From: CAYJRW01 sp964372865
GTDB lineage: Bacteria; Patescibacteriota; Minisyncoccia; Minisyncoccales; 2-12-FULL-40-12
DNA: 44,077 bases
Assembly (NCBI GenBank): GCA_964372865.1
Contig: CAYJRW010000001.1
Span: forward strand, 1 to 44,077
Reading direction: 5' to 3'
The notes under the pieces are model-generated. The model did not search any database, was not told the origin of the DNA, and worked only from the letters and a program-made list of their open reading frames with translations. A program made the position numbers and the translations under genes. Each line of letters starts with the position of its first letter. The stretch's first letter is position 1. Below are positions 15,259 through 22,879 of the stretch, one piece after another.

Positions 15259-15609
15259 TTATTTTACTAATTCTATTATGGCCATTCTTGCGCCATCTAA
15301 CTTTCTCTGGCCCAACTTTATGATTCTGGTATATCCTCCTTTTCTATCTTTGTATCTTGGAGATATTTCCGCGGCCAATTTTTTAACAACTGGCGCGGAA
15401 AAAAAAGAGTGCAACGCTCTTTGAGCCGATAAGTTACCGAGTTTAGCTCTGGTAATTTGTTTTTCGGCAAATCCTGAGAGTTCTTTTGCTCTGGCCCAAG
15501 TTGTTCTAATTTTTTCTTTCAAAAAAAGAGACGTCGCCAAAGTTCGCAAAAGCGCCTTCCTCTGGTTTCTCTTTCTACTTAGCCTTCTTCCTTTTTTTAG
15601 TTTTCGCAT
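15259..15609 (-). CDS. rplQ: 50S ribosomal protein L17
   Basis: 116 residues with the family start MRKLKKGRRLSRKRNQRKALLR in shortened form, the helix RTTWARAKELSGFAEKQIT and the closing GYTRIIKLGQRKLDGARMAIIEL. It sits near the exit of the large-subunit tunnel. Its 5' end overlaps the rpoA 3' end by 35 nt in another frame, an unusually long overlap for this pair. That overlap coincides with the Lys-rich tail that replaces the alpha C-terminal domain. rplM follows after 1 nt. Confidence 0.95.
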   Translation of the reverse strand: MRKLKKGRRLSRKRNQRKALLRTLATSLFLKEKIRTTWARAKELSGFAEKQITRAKLGNLSAQRALHSFFSAPVVKKLAAEISPRYKDRKGGYTRIIKLGQRKLDGARMAIIELVK

Positions 15610-16369
15610 GTTTTTTAGGGTTTTTGGGGGCTGTCTTCTTTTTCTTTAAAGAGGGTTCCGGCTCAGGAATTTTTTCTGCCATTTTGAAGTTTTCAGCCAG
15701 AAGCGAAAAATGAGAAACCAAGATTTCGCTTGCTTTGAAAAAAGCAGCTTCCGGAGTTATTGTGCCGTCTGTCTCTACTTCCAAAAAGAGCCGGTCATAG
15801 TCGGTTCTTTCTCCAACCCTCATATTTTCTACTCTAAAGCCGACTTTTCTTGTGGGTGTGAAAATTGCATCCAAAGGTATTGCGCCTATTTCCAATTTTT
15901 CTCGCGCTTTTCTTGTCTCTCTTGACCTGTAGCCCAACCCTCTTTCAATTGTTATTTCCATATCAAGCTCAGCTGATTTTGAAGTCAAAGTGGCAATGTG
16001 CGCTGATTTATTCAAAAGTTCGACCTGGGGAGGCAGTTTAAAATCAGAGCCCTTGACTTCTTTTTCTCCTTTAATTTTGAGGGTTGCATTTTGGGGATCT
16101 TTAACATAAGCTTTAAACCTCAGCTGCTTAAGATTTAACATTATTGAAACAACGTCCTCTAAGATGCCCGGAATCGTTGAAAATTCGTGCGCTACACCTT
16201 TTATTTTCATCTGGGTGACAGCTGCTCCTTCCAAAGAAGAAAGCAAGACCCTTCTTAGAGAATTTCCAATGGTCACACCGTAACCTGGGTAAAGGGCTTC
16301 TATCTCGAAAACGGCTTTATTTTTATCTTTTTCTATAACTTTTGGTTTTGCTGGTAGTGTTACCATCAT
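15575..16369 (-). CDS. rpoA: DNA-directed RNA polymerase subunit alpha lacking the C-terminal domain
   Basis: 264 residues against about 310-330 usually. The N-terminal assembly domain is complete: GYGVTIGNSLRRVLLSSLEGAAVT, FSTIPGILEDVVSIMLNLK, and the dimer part ending in KASEILVSHFSLLAENF. After residue about 232 there is only a Lys/Pro-rich tail and no alpha-CTD, the domain that binds UP elements and activators. So alpha should still dimerise and nucleate core assembly, but activator contacts through the CTD would be lost. Two adjacent ATGs (16369, 16366) are possible starts; the first overlaps the rpsD stop by 4 nt. The 3' end overlaps rplQ by 35 nt. Confidence 0.95.
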   Translation of the reverse strand: MMVTLPAKPKVIEKDKNKAVFEIEALYPGYGVTIGNSLRRVLLSSLEGAAVTQMKIKGVAHEFSTIPGILEDVVSIMLNLKQLRFKAYVKDPQNATLKIKGEKEVKGSDFKLPPQVELLNKSAHIATLTSKSAELDMEITIERGLGYRSRETRKAREKLEIGAIPLDAIFTPTRKVGFRVENMRVGERTDYDRLFLEVETDGTITPEAAFFKASEILVSHFSLLAENFKMAEKIPEPEPSLKKKKTAPKNPKKHAKTKKRKKAK

Positions 16370-16884
16370 CTTGAATAATACTCAAATATTACTGGAATTT
16401 CAACGGGGGGAGAGGCCTCCTCGAGATTAGGCCTGCCCAAAACTTTTCCTTCCAATTTTTCAATATCAAGCTCAAGCCAGGATGGGGGTTTTTGTTTTTT
16501 GAGCTGCGGTATAATATTCTGGAAAATGCTTTTTTTTGTGCTTTTTTCCTTCGGCCTGACAACATCGCCTTTTTTGGTCTCATACCCCGGGATATTGATT
16601 GGTTTTCCGTTGACCAAAAAATGGCCGTGCGACACCAATTGTCTGGCTTGCTCTCTGGTTTGAGCCAGACCCAAGCGGAAAACAACATTATCCAAACGGC
16701 TCTCCAGGGCATTGATTAGAGAAGTCAAATCTTGCGCATTTTTTATATATCTGCGAAGTTGTGCTTCTCTTAAATTATACAAATTTTTTAATTTTTGCTT
16801 TTCCTGTAATTGTTTTCCGTATTCAGAAAGAGCCCTCGGTCTCCTTCTGCCTTTTTGTCCCGGGAAGGTAGTTGTTGTAACCAT
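16366..16884 (-). CDS. rpsD: 30S ribosomal protein S4, N-terminally short
   Basis: 172 residues against about 200. It begins at the position equal to the PGQHG motif of other S4 proteins (FPGQKGRRRPRALSEYG), so roughly 40 N-terminal residues, including the zinc-binding Cys motif in species that have it, are absent. An in-frame stop at 16893-16891 rules out a longer start. The S4 RNA-binding domain is normal (SRLDNVVFRLGLAQTREQARQLVSHGHFLVNG region). S4 binds the 5' domain of 16S rRNA and nucleates small-subunit assembly. It lies 14 nt after rpsK and overlaps rpoA by 4 nt. Confidence 0.95.
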   Translation of the reverse strand: MVTTTTFPGQKGRRRPRALSEYGKQLQEKQKLKNLYNLREAQLRRYIKNAQDLTSLINALESRLDNVVFRLGLAQTREQARQLVSHGHFLVNGKPINIPGYETKKGDVVRPKEKSTKKSIFQNIIPQLKKQKPPSWLELDIEKLEGKVLGRPNLEEASPPVEIPVIFEYYSR

Positions 16885-16898
16885 AGAAAATTAGCCTG

Positions 16899-17324
16899 TT
16901 AAACTCTCCTGACTTTTGGCGGGCGGCAGCCATTATGAGGTATGGGCGTTATGTCTTTGATGGCTCCAATTTCCAGGCCCCTTGCTACCAGAGACCTGAT
17001 GGCTGACTCTCTGCCTGAACCAATGCCTTTGACCAATACATTAACTTTTTCAATGCCCAACTTTCTGCAAAAATCAGCAAGCTGCTCTGCGACCTTGGAG
17101 GCAGCAAAAGGAGTGGCCTTTTTCGTGCCTTTAAAACCTATACTGCCTGCTGAAACCCAGGTTAAAACATTGCCTTCAGGGTCGGTCAGAGTAATGATTG
17201 TGTTGTTGTAAGAAGAAAAAATATAAACCTTCCCCTCTTTAATTTTTGTAGGGGCAAAGACCTTAACTTCTCTTTCTTTTAATGGTCCTTCTTCAGTTTT
17301 GGTTATAATTCTTTTTTTTCCCAT
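16899..17324 (-). CDS. rpsK: 30S ribosomal protein S11
   Basis: 141 residues, with about 10 extra basic/acidic residues at the N-terminus. The family pattern is clear: SYNNTIITLTDPEGNVLTW, SAGSIGFKGTKKATPFAA, and the highly conserved IPHNGCRPPKVRRV end. S11 sits on the 30S platform next to the mRNA exit. It follows rpsM by 5 nt and precedes the short rpsD in standard alpha-operon order. Confidence 0.97.
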   Translation of the reverse strand: MGKKRIITKTEEGPLKEREVKVFAPTKIKEGKVYIFSSYNNTIITLTDPEGNVLTWVSAGSIGFKGTKKATPFAASKVAEQLADFCRKLGIEKVNVLVKGIGSGRESAIRSLVARGLEIGAIKDITPIPHNGCRPPKVRRV

Positions 17325-17329
17325 TGGTA

Positions 17330-17719
17330 TTAGGTTGGTTCAGCCGGCGGTTTTCTACCGCTTCCCACAGTTTTTCTGACGTTTCCGCGAACAGTCCTGG
17401 TATTTGTTCTTGTCCGCTGTCCCCTGACTGGCAAACCTTTGAGGTGGCGAAGTCCTCTCCAGCTGCCTATGTCTTTTATTCGCTTGATATTCATTATTAT
17501 TTCCCTGCGCAGTTCGCCTTCTATTTTATATTTTTTTTCTATAATTTCTTTCAAGTTGTTGGTCTCATTTGATGTTAAGTCCTTGGCAAGTTTTTGTGGG
17601 TTGATTTCCGCCTCAACCAAAATTCTCCTACTCAAAGGCAGGCCTATTCCATATATAAAAGTCAAAGCAATCACTATTGGTTTTTGGTCGGGGATGTTGA
17701 CCCCAGCTATCCTTGGCAT
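17330..17719 (-). CDS. rpsM: 30S ribosomal protein S13
   Basis: 129 residues. Family features are PRIAGVNIPDQKPIVIALTFIYGIG at the start (helix-hairpin-helix), the coiled helix KIEGELRREI, and the RGLRHLKGLPVRGQRTRTNTRT signature. S13 contacts the P-site tRNA through its C-terminal tail and the large subunit through a bridge. The tail here ends in SGRKPPAEPT, less basic than the usual Lys-rich end. It starts 4 nt after the rpmJ stop. Confidence 0.97.
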   Translation of the reverse strand: MPRIAGVNIPDQKPIVIALTFIYGIGLPLSRRILVEAEINPQKLAKDLTSNETNNLKEIIEKKYKIEGELRREIIMNIKRIKDIGSWRGLRHLKGLPVRGQRTRTNTRTVRGNVRKTVGSGRKPPAEPT

Positions 17720-17723
17720 AGAT

Positions 17724-17837
17724 TTAACCTTGGCGCTGTTTATGCTTTGGATTTTTGCAAATCACATAAACTCGTCCTTTTCTTCGGACGATTTTGCAAT
17801 TTTTGCATAATTTTTTTACAGAAGGCCTTACTTTCAT
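17724..17837 (-). CDS. rpmJ: 50S ribosomal protein L36
   Basis: 37 residues: MKVRPSVKKLCKNCKIVRR at the start and the KNPKHKQRQG end. The zinc ligands Cys11, Cys14, Cys27 and His32 are all present (C+ type). L36 binds 23S rRNA domain VI. It is in its usual place between infA and rpmM-side genes, 4 nt upstream of rpsM, but a 136-nt gap with a GC-rich repeat separates it from infA. Confidence 0.95.
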   Translation of the reverse strand: MKVRPSVKKLCKNCKIVRRKGRVYVICKNPKHKQRQG

Positions 17838-17870
17838 ACTATCTGAATTCCCAGTGGTGGAAAAATAGGA

Positions 17871-17970
17871 GCGGTCGCTGAGGCTTTGGCTCATCTCCCG
17901 CCTCGTTTCGCTTTGCGAAACTCGCTGAGCGACGCAAGAAACCGAAGGTATCTTGAGCTGGGGTCGGGGG
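17871..17970. repeat. GC-rich double-hairpin module between rpmJ and infA
   Basis: This fills most of the 136-nt gap. Read on the plus strand it starts GCGGTCGC, then a TGAG/CTCA hairpin, TCTCCCGC, CTCGT, a perfect 7-bp hairpin GTTTCGC-TTT-GCGAAAC (17905-17921), then CTCGCTGAGCGAC. The same order of short motifs, with different hairpin sequences, occurs at 34508-34573. The rest of the gap holds no gene. It could form structure in the infA-rpmJ transcript. Confidence 0.7.
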
Positions 17971-17973
17971 ATT

Positions 17974-18195
17974 TCATTTTCCCCTATACACTATTCTGCC
18001 TCTATTTTCATCATATGGCGTCATCTCAACAGTCACTCTGTCCCCCGGCAAAATCTTAATCCTGTAAATTCTTAATTTCCCTGCCAGATGGCACAGAACT
18101 TCTTTTCCGTCATCTAATTTCACCCGAAAATTGGCATTGGGCAGTGTCTCCAAAACCAGGCCTTGTTTTCTAAGAAATTTTTTTTCCACAAGCAA
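17974..18195 (-). CDS. infA: Translation initiation factor IF-1
   Basis: 73 residues if it starts at TTG 18195, or 71 from GTG 18189; an in-frame stop lies two codons further upstream and there is no ATG. It is a single OB-fold protein with the family's QGLVLETLPNANFRVKL, GKLRIYRIKILPGDRVTVEMTPYD and GRIVYR. IF-1 binds the A site and helps select initiator tRNA. It follows the baseplate-J-like gene after 30 nt and precedes rpmJ. A non-ATG start on a highly expressed gene is unusual, although weak starts are used for autoregulated factors such as IF-3. Confidence 0.94.
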   Translation of the reverse strand: MLVEKKFLRKQGLVLETLPNANFRVKLDDGKEVLCHLAGKLRIYRIKILPGDRVTVEMTPYDENRGRIVYRGK

Positions 18196-18225
18196 TAATT
18201 AATTAGTTTAGCAAAGTATTTTATA

Positions 18226-19494
18226 TTAGTCAACCGCCGAGGCTATGGGCTCGGGGTGAGAAGAGCGAAGCTCTGCGAACATCAAGTCTATCTTTATTCT
18301 ATCAAATGTATTGGGCAGACTTTTCAACCAGAAGGGGAACACTTTGATTTCAGCTCTTGAGAACTCTTCTTTATCAGCCAGGAGTATTTTTGCTTCAAAC
18401 AAGGGCTTTGCCACCAGACCCCGTTTTAATGAGTCTAAATCAAGTGTAGGATAAATTTTGGTAAAAACAGATAGGGAAAGCAAAAACTCGCCCGACTCCT
18501 GGTTAAAGGACTCAACCTGGTATTCTGTTCTGGTGCCTTGAGGGTGGAAATTTTTGCCCTCAGGGATCCGGGAAGCGACTGATAGACGAGAGAATTCTTC
18601 AAGGTCTTTCAGCTCAAAAGATACGACAGGCAATTTCGTTTTCACCAGAAATTCAAATTTCTCCGCCTCATCTCCTTCTTTGGCAGAAGAGCTTTTTTCA
18701 AGAATATTCTGTTTGTCTGGCTGAGCCAAAATGACAAACCCGTCGGGAGTTTTTCTTCTTAATTCTTCCTCTGCCTCTTTTTTAGCTTTTTCAACTAACA
18801 TATTCTCTGCCTTTTCCAAATCCTCTTTTAAGACCTTGGCAACCTGGCCTCCGCCTGTCATGGGTTCAGAGGACTCCCCGTAATATTTGGTGTATCTGGC
18901 AGTTCCCAAAAAAGCTGCTATTGAAAAATTAGAAGGCCCTATGTTATACTCTGGACCTGCTTCAGCGGCTACAACCTGAACATCAACAAAAGAGGGAGCA
19001 ATTCTGCCATTCTTTAGGGTGGTTCCTGGAACAGTTATTCTGTTTTTTGAAAAAAACAATTTTCCTTCAGAGGAAACAAATCTGGTTCCCTGAAGCCAGG
19101 TCTCGGTCCCAGTCGTAAATGAGTTGTAAAGGCGGATTGTGCCTTCTGCTTTTTTTAGGGAAATGCCCGTTGCTTGAAATTCTTCTGACAAAATCTTTTC
19201 TATCTCAAAAATTTTTCCCGGAATCACTTTTGAAGATAAATCATGCCTGCCAGCTTTCGTGTCAACAGCCACTCTTTCAGTAAGCAAGAAGGGTTCAGTT
19301 TGAGGCCATATTTTAATTTCTGCTTTAGAAAAGAAAAAATGTAAAGAGAAAAATGTGAGAATTGAAATCAATAAAACCGCTGTCAGAAGGTGTTTCCAAA
19401 TACTCCGCCTTGTTTCCTGTTTTTGTCGCTTAAGTTTTTGCGCAGGCCTGATTTTAGATTTTGGCGGGAAAATATCAATAATCTTTTTTGCCAT
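18226..19494 (-). CDS. Membrane-anchored baseplate-J-like protein
   Basis: 422 residues: a basic cytoplasmic N-terminus, one membrane helix (about 32-56) and a large exported domain. The segment from about residue 115 (EGTIRLYN, a TWLQGTRFVSSEGKLFF turn, then VQVVAAEAGPEYNIGPS) resembles the baseplate J/gp47 family as it appears in candidate-phylum genomes; a coiled-coil stretch follows at about 230-252. Function is unknown; a role in a cell-surface or pilus-like apparatus is a guess. The start overlaps the FtsA/PilM-like gene by 20 nt, so the two products probably work together. The last codons are encoded by a GC-rich hairpin module also found elsewhere in this window. Confidence 0.6.
   Translation of the reverse strand: MAKKIIDIFPPKSKIRPAQKLKRQKQETRRSIWKHLLTAVLLISILTFFSLHFFFSKAEIKIWPQTEPFLLTERVAVDTKAGRHDLSSKVIPGKIFEIEKILSEEFQATGISLKKAEGTIRLYNSFTTGTETWLQGTRFVSSEGKLFFSKNRITVPGTTLKNGRIAPSFVDVQVVAAEAGPEYNIGPSNFSIAAFLGTARYTKYYGESSEPMTGGGQVAKVLKEDLEKAENMLVEKAKKEAEEELRRKTPDGFVILAQPDKQNILEKSSSAKEGDEAEKFEFLVKTKLPVVSFELKDLEEFSRLSVASRIPEGKNFHPQGTRTEYQVESFNQESGEFLLSLSVFTKIYPTLDLDSLKRGLVAKPLFEAKILLADKEEFSRAEIKVFPFWLKSLPNTFDRIKIDLMFAELRSSHPEPIASAVD
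18234..18276. repeat. GC-rich hairpin module forming the 3' end of the baseplate-J-like gene
   Basis: Minus strand: GCAGAG-CTTCG-CTCTTCTC, then CCGAG-8 nt-CTCGG. The start GCAGAG..CTCTTCTC matches the copy at 34508-34573 but with a different loop. It is read as codons for the last 14 or so residues of the protein. Confidence 0.55.
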
Positions 19495-20512
19495 AGTATG
19501 TTGATATTAACAAAGCGGGGGCAAATTGCGGGCTTTTTAAAATTTTTACTTGGGGCCTCTTTTCAGAAAAAGCGATATTACCCCACTGCCCCTCTTTTAA
19601 AATTTCTTTGATTTCCGGAAGTAAGCTTGCCCCGCCAAAAAGAATAATGTTCGACGGGAAGAGACCTGACTCTTTTATCTCTTTTAATTTTGCCTTCAGG
19701 TTTTCAAACCACGCTCTTTGCGGAAAATAAAGCATTTCTTTAAGTCGGCGGGAGGACTCCGGCGTCAACTCGTTTTTGGCATATTTTTCCTTGAAAATTC
19801 TAGCATCTTTTTCCCTTAAACCCAGTTTTTCTGAGATCGTCTGTGAGAAAATTTTTCCACCCATGCCAAACTCGCCAATTCCTTGCAATTTCCCATTTTT
19901 TGTTAAAAAAATCTGAGTTGTCTCGCCCCCGACATCAAGAAAAATACCGTCGGCCTCGCCCGAAAGTTGCGAAAGCTGACCCTCTGCTGCATGCACTATC
20001 TTTTTGTTTTTAATGCCAGCTTTCTGGCAGAGCCAGTCAATTTCCTTCAGGTGATATTCTGACAAAAAATAGGCAAATAATCTAAAGATCAGATTTTCCC
20101 CTTCGTACTTTTGGAGAGTCGGAACTTCGTAGCCGTCAATCAGCATTTCTGTAGTCCTTATGTTAACAATCCTGAGGTCTTTTCGCAAAATTCCCAAATC
20201 GTGGCTGAAAATGCGGGAAATCTCTTCTTTTGCCCTCTGCAAAACAATCTGATATATCTTTTCCTCTTCTTTTTTGTCAATTATCCTTTTGGGGTTTTCT
20301 CTTTCAAATGTTTCAGAGACAATTCTGCCTTTCAAAATATCTGCAGGCAACACTAAAATGACATTGTCAGCTGTTATATTAAGCTCTTTTAAAGCCCCAC
20401 TAAGCGCAGCAAAGCGGTTCTCGGGCGTATCGTAATCATCAAAATACTGCAAAGAGCGCTTTTCCCCTGCCAGAATTTTTACCGCCTCGTTGCCAATATC
20501 TAAAACAATCAT
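19475..20512 (-). CDS. FtsA/PilM-like actin-fold ATPase
   Basis: 345 residues. Actin-fold signatures are the phosphate-1 strand MIVLDIGNEAVKIL (1-14), phosphate-2 GIFLDVGGETTQIFL (189-203) followed by GEFGMGGKIFSQTI, and the adenosine motif NIILFGGASLLPEI near residue 300. The layout, with an SHS2-like 1C insert (about 85-175), fits FtsA or PilM. PilM normally pairs with a membrane-anchored PilN, and here the next gene is a single-pass membrane protein overlapping by 20 nt. That makes a PilM-like scaffold role attractive, but a division role cannot be excluded. It follows alaS by 9 nt. Confidence 0.72.
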   Translation of the reverse strand: MIVLDIGNEAVKILAGEKRSLQYFDDYDTPENRFAALSGALKELNITADNVILVLPADILKGRIVSETFERENPKRIIDKKEEEKIYQIVLQRAKEEISRIFSHDLGILRKDLRIVNIRTTEMLIDGYEVPTLQKYEGENLIFRLFAYFLSEYHLKEIDWLCQKAGIKNKKIVHAAEGQLSQLSGEADGIFLDVGGETTQIFLTKNGKLQGIGEFGMGGKIFSQTISEKLGLREKDARIFKEKYAKNELTPESSRRLKEMLYFPQRAWFENLKAKLKEIKESGLFPSNIILFGGASLLPEIKEILKEGQWGNIAFSEKRPQVKILKSPQFAPALLISTYYGKKDY

Positions 20513-20521
20513 CGATTTCTA

Positions 20522-22252
20522 TTATAACACAACTGCCCGGATTCTCCTTACTCCTGCTCCTACCGCCTCTTCTTTAGTAATTTTAAAAATGCCCGCTTCA
20601 GAAGTCCTTTTAACGTGAGGCCCGCCACAGAACTCCTTGGAAAAATCACCCATGGAATACACCTTAACTTTTGGGGGATATTTTTCTTTGAAGAACCAAA
20701 GCGCTCCGGTCTTTTTTGCTTCCTCAATCGGCAGTTCCACAAATGACACCACTAGATCCTCCTTAATTTTTTTGTTCACCAAATCCTCAACTTTTTTAAC
20801 CTCCTCGGGAGTAAGTTTGCGAGAAAAAGTAAAATCAAAACGCGTTCGCTCAACCGTAATGTCAGAACCGTCCTGCTGAACTTCCGGGCCGAGAACAGCC
20901 CTCAAGGCCGCATGGAGAAGATGAGTGGCGGTATGAAGGCGTGTTACCTTTTCAAGTTCGGACTTATCTTTAACAGTAACTTCTCCTGTTTTCAGATAAA
21001 TGCCGTGTCCGCCGAATTTAGCAACCGCCCCCGCACGGGAAATTTCCTGGTGTTTTTTAAATTCTTCATCAAAGACGGCGCGAGTTAAGTTATCTGTTTT
21101 TTCTCCGCCAAATTCTTTTATTAGTTCAAAGGGCAGACCATAACTTTCATAAATCCTAAATGCCGTCTGACCGTCAATTTTATCCAGTTTTTTTATTTCG
21201 CGCAATCCATTCTTAAACGCTGAACCAAATCTCCGCCGTTCTTCATCAAAGACATTAAAAATTGTATCTTTATCCAGTTCTGGATATACGGGTTTATATA
21301 CTTTTAAGACGGCGTCCAAAACATTTTTCAAATCTGTTTCTATACCCATTGGAAGCGTATCCAAGCCGGCCAAAGAAGTTCCCTGTTTAAGATGTATGTG
21401 GACAATAACGCGTCGCAAAATACGTCGCAGTATATAACCAGCGTCTTTGTTAGATGGACGCACTCCATCAGAAATAAGAAAGGCGATTGCCCGAGCATGG
21501 TCGGCAATAATACGATTTATCTTTTCATCTTCCCAAGCAGTCGGCAGAGCTTGTATCAATGGTGCAAATAAATCTGTTTCAAAAATATTTTTCTTTCCCT
21601 GCGCTACCATCGCAAGTCGTTCCAGTCCCATTCCCGTATCTACTCCATTTTGCTTAAGCTTTTCCATAGTTTTGTCGGGCTTGCAATAATATTCGTTAAA
21701 CACAATGTTCCAAATTTCAACTCCTCTTACATAAATCTCTGTAGTTGGACCGCAGGGGCCTTCGTTTCCAGTTGGACCCCAGAAATTGTCTTCTCTCCCC
21801 CGCTTCTCAATCTTAGTGATTCCTAAATCTTTCCATATTTTTTCTGATTCGTTGTCAGAGGAGACCTCGCTATCACCTCCGAAAACAGTTACATATTCTA
21901 TCGGTAAATTTATCTCTTTGAAAAAATCGTAGGCATACTCAATCGCTTCTTTTTTGAAATAACCGCCGAAAGAAAAATTCCCCAGCATTTCAAAAAACGT
22001 ATCATGGGATTCATCGCCAACTTCGTCAATATCGGAAGTTCTGAAGGACTTTTGCACAGACGCCGTATTTTTTGTGCCGAAATCTTTTTGCGCGTCCGCT
22101 TCGCCCATGTAATACTTTTTGAATTGCTGCATGCCAGCCGTAGTTAAAAGAACCGAGGGGTCATCGGGTAAAAGCGAAGAAGAAGGCACAATTTTGTGCC
22201 CGTTTTTCTCAAAAAAATTCAGAAACGCTTGCCGCAATTCTTTTGAAGTCAT
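20522..22252 (-). CDS. alaS: Alanyl-tRNA synthetase, short form without C-Ala domain
   Basis: 576 residues from ATG 22252, against about 875 in E. coli. The earlier start at 22288 was rejected because it overlaps the upstream gene. Class II core: TTAGMQQFKKYY, FFEMLGNFSFGGYFKK (motif 2 region), GMGLERLA (motif 3). The editing domain is present with zinc/substrate residues HTATHLLHAAL and CGGPH. The protein ends at the close of the editing domain (GAGVRRIRAVVL), so the C-Ala domain, which aids tRNA binding and dimerisation, is missing. It charges tRNA-Ala and clears Ser/Gly mischarging. It starts 1 nt after the YkuK-like stop. Confidence 0.95.
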   Translation of the reverse strand: MTSKELRQAFLNFFEKNGHKIVPSSSLLPDDPSVLLTTAGMQQFKKYYMGEADAQKDFGTKNTASVQKSFRTSDIDEVGDESHDTFFEMLGNFSFGGYFKKEAIEYAYDFFKEINLPIEYVTVFGGDSEVSSDNESEKIWKDLGITKIEKRGREDNFWGPTGNEGPCGPTTEIYVRGVEIWNIVFNEYYCKPDKTMEKLKQNGVDTGMGLERLAMVAQGKKNIFETDLFAPLIQALPTAWEDEKINRIIADHARAIAFLISDGVRPSNKDAGYILRRILRRVIVHIHLKQGTSLAGLDTLPMGIETDLKNVLDAVLKVYKPVYPELDKDTIFNVFDEERRRFGSAFKNGLREIKKLDKIDGQTAFRIYESYGLPFELIKEFGGEKTDNLTRAVFDEEFKKHQEISRAGAVAKFGGHGIYLKTGEVTVKDKSELEKVTRLHTATHLLHAALRAVLGPEVQQDGSDITVERTRFDFTFSRKLTPEEVKKVEDLVNKKIKEDLVVSFVELPIEEAKKTGALWFFKEKYPPKVKVYSMGDFSKEFCGGPHVKRTSEAGIFKITKEEAVGAGVRRIRAVVL

Positions 22253-22253
22253 A

Positions 22254-22754
22254 TCAACTATACCTATCTGCCACGCTTGAAGCGACAAAGGATTCTGGCT
22301 TTATTTTCGGCTCAAAGCCGTTGCCTCTAATCAAACCCGTAACCTCTCGTATCATATCTTTTGTAGCGCCTGACTCTCCAATGTCAGCGTGTATATAGCG
22401 GAACTGGTAGTTGGCGCCAGGATTCGCCTCTTTTTCAAAATTTTCTCTCAAAAACAGGGCCATCTCGCAAGAAAGCATAACTTCTTCCAAAATTCTGGTT
22501 TTCCAGCTGTAAAATTTCCTGTTTTTGTAGCTGATTCTTTTTAAGAAAAATCTGCCTCCCTCACCCTTTCTCAAAACAACTACGGCCACTGGAAAATAGG
22601 GCTCCTCACCGGAGGAAGAGTCGCAACCAACAATAATATCGTAAAACTTTTCTGGTTTTTCGTTGATGTAACCAAAAATTTCCTCAATCACTTGAGAAAA
22701 GTTTATGTTCCCGCGCGTCGGGTTGTAAAAATAACCTTCTAAAAAATTACTCAT
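22254..22754 (-). CDS. YkuK-family RNase H-like protein (DUF458)
   Basis: 166 residues. It has the family's IVGCDSSSGEEPYFPVAVVV start of an RNase H-like fold, a middle strand HADIGESGATKDMI, and the strongly conserved closing VTGLIRGNGFEPKIKPESFVASSVADRYS in shortened recognition. The pattern of acidic residues (Asp in GCDS, Asp in HADIG, Asp in VADRYS) suggests a metal site, but activity of the YkuK family is not established to my knowledge. It heads a likely transcription unit with alaS and the FtsA-like gene, with a promoter at 22833-22861. Confidence 0.8.
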   Translation of the reverse strand: MSNFLEGYFYNPTRGNINFSQVIEEIFGYINEKPEKFYDIIVGCDSSSGEEPYFPVAVVVLRKGEGGRFFLKRISYKNRKFYSWKTRILEEVMLSCEMALFLRENFEKEANPGANYQFRYIHADIGESGATKDMIREVTGLIRGNGFEPKIKPESFVASSVADRYS

Positions 22755-22761
22755 CTACCAA

Positions 22762-22780
22762 ATTTTTACGAAGTAAAAAT
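22762..22780 (-). other. Hairpin in the leader of the YkuK-alaS unit
   Basis: Perfect 8-bp inverted repeat ATTTTTAC / GTAAAAAT with a 3-nt loop, 7 nt upstream of the YkuK-like ATG. It lies inside the predicted leader of about 72 nt. No T-box motif was found although alaS is downstream. Confidence 0.5.
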
Positions 22781-22832
22781 GAAGGTGTTGATAAAGCGAA
22801 CTCCTCAGGAGGCAAACTTCATCACACATTAC

Positions 22833-22861
22833 ATCATACATCCTTTCTCAAACAAAATCAA
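22833..22861 (-). promoter_or_regulatory. Promoter of the YkuK-alaS-FtsA-like unit
   Basis: TTGATT at 22861-22856 (4/6), a 17-nt spacer, TATGAT at 22838-22833 (5/6). It lies in the 125-nt gap downstream of the small membrane protein gene, the longest unexplained gap of this part of the window. Confidence 0.55.
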
Positions 22862-22879
22862 TCTTTTACAAAAAAACGC

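Noticed and set aside
14902..15270. Plus-strand reading frame of 122 codons
   Set aside because: It is antisense to rplM, which has clear family motifs, and its product resembles no protein.
22755..22879. T-box riboswitch controlling alaS
   Set aside because: No T-box sequence or specifier loop was found in the 125-nt gap; only a small hairpin and a promoter.
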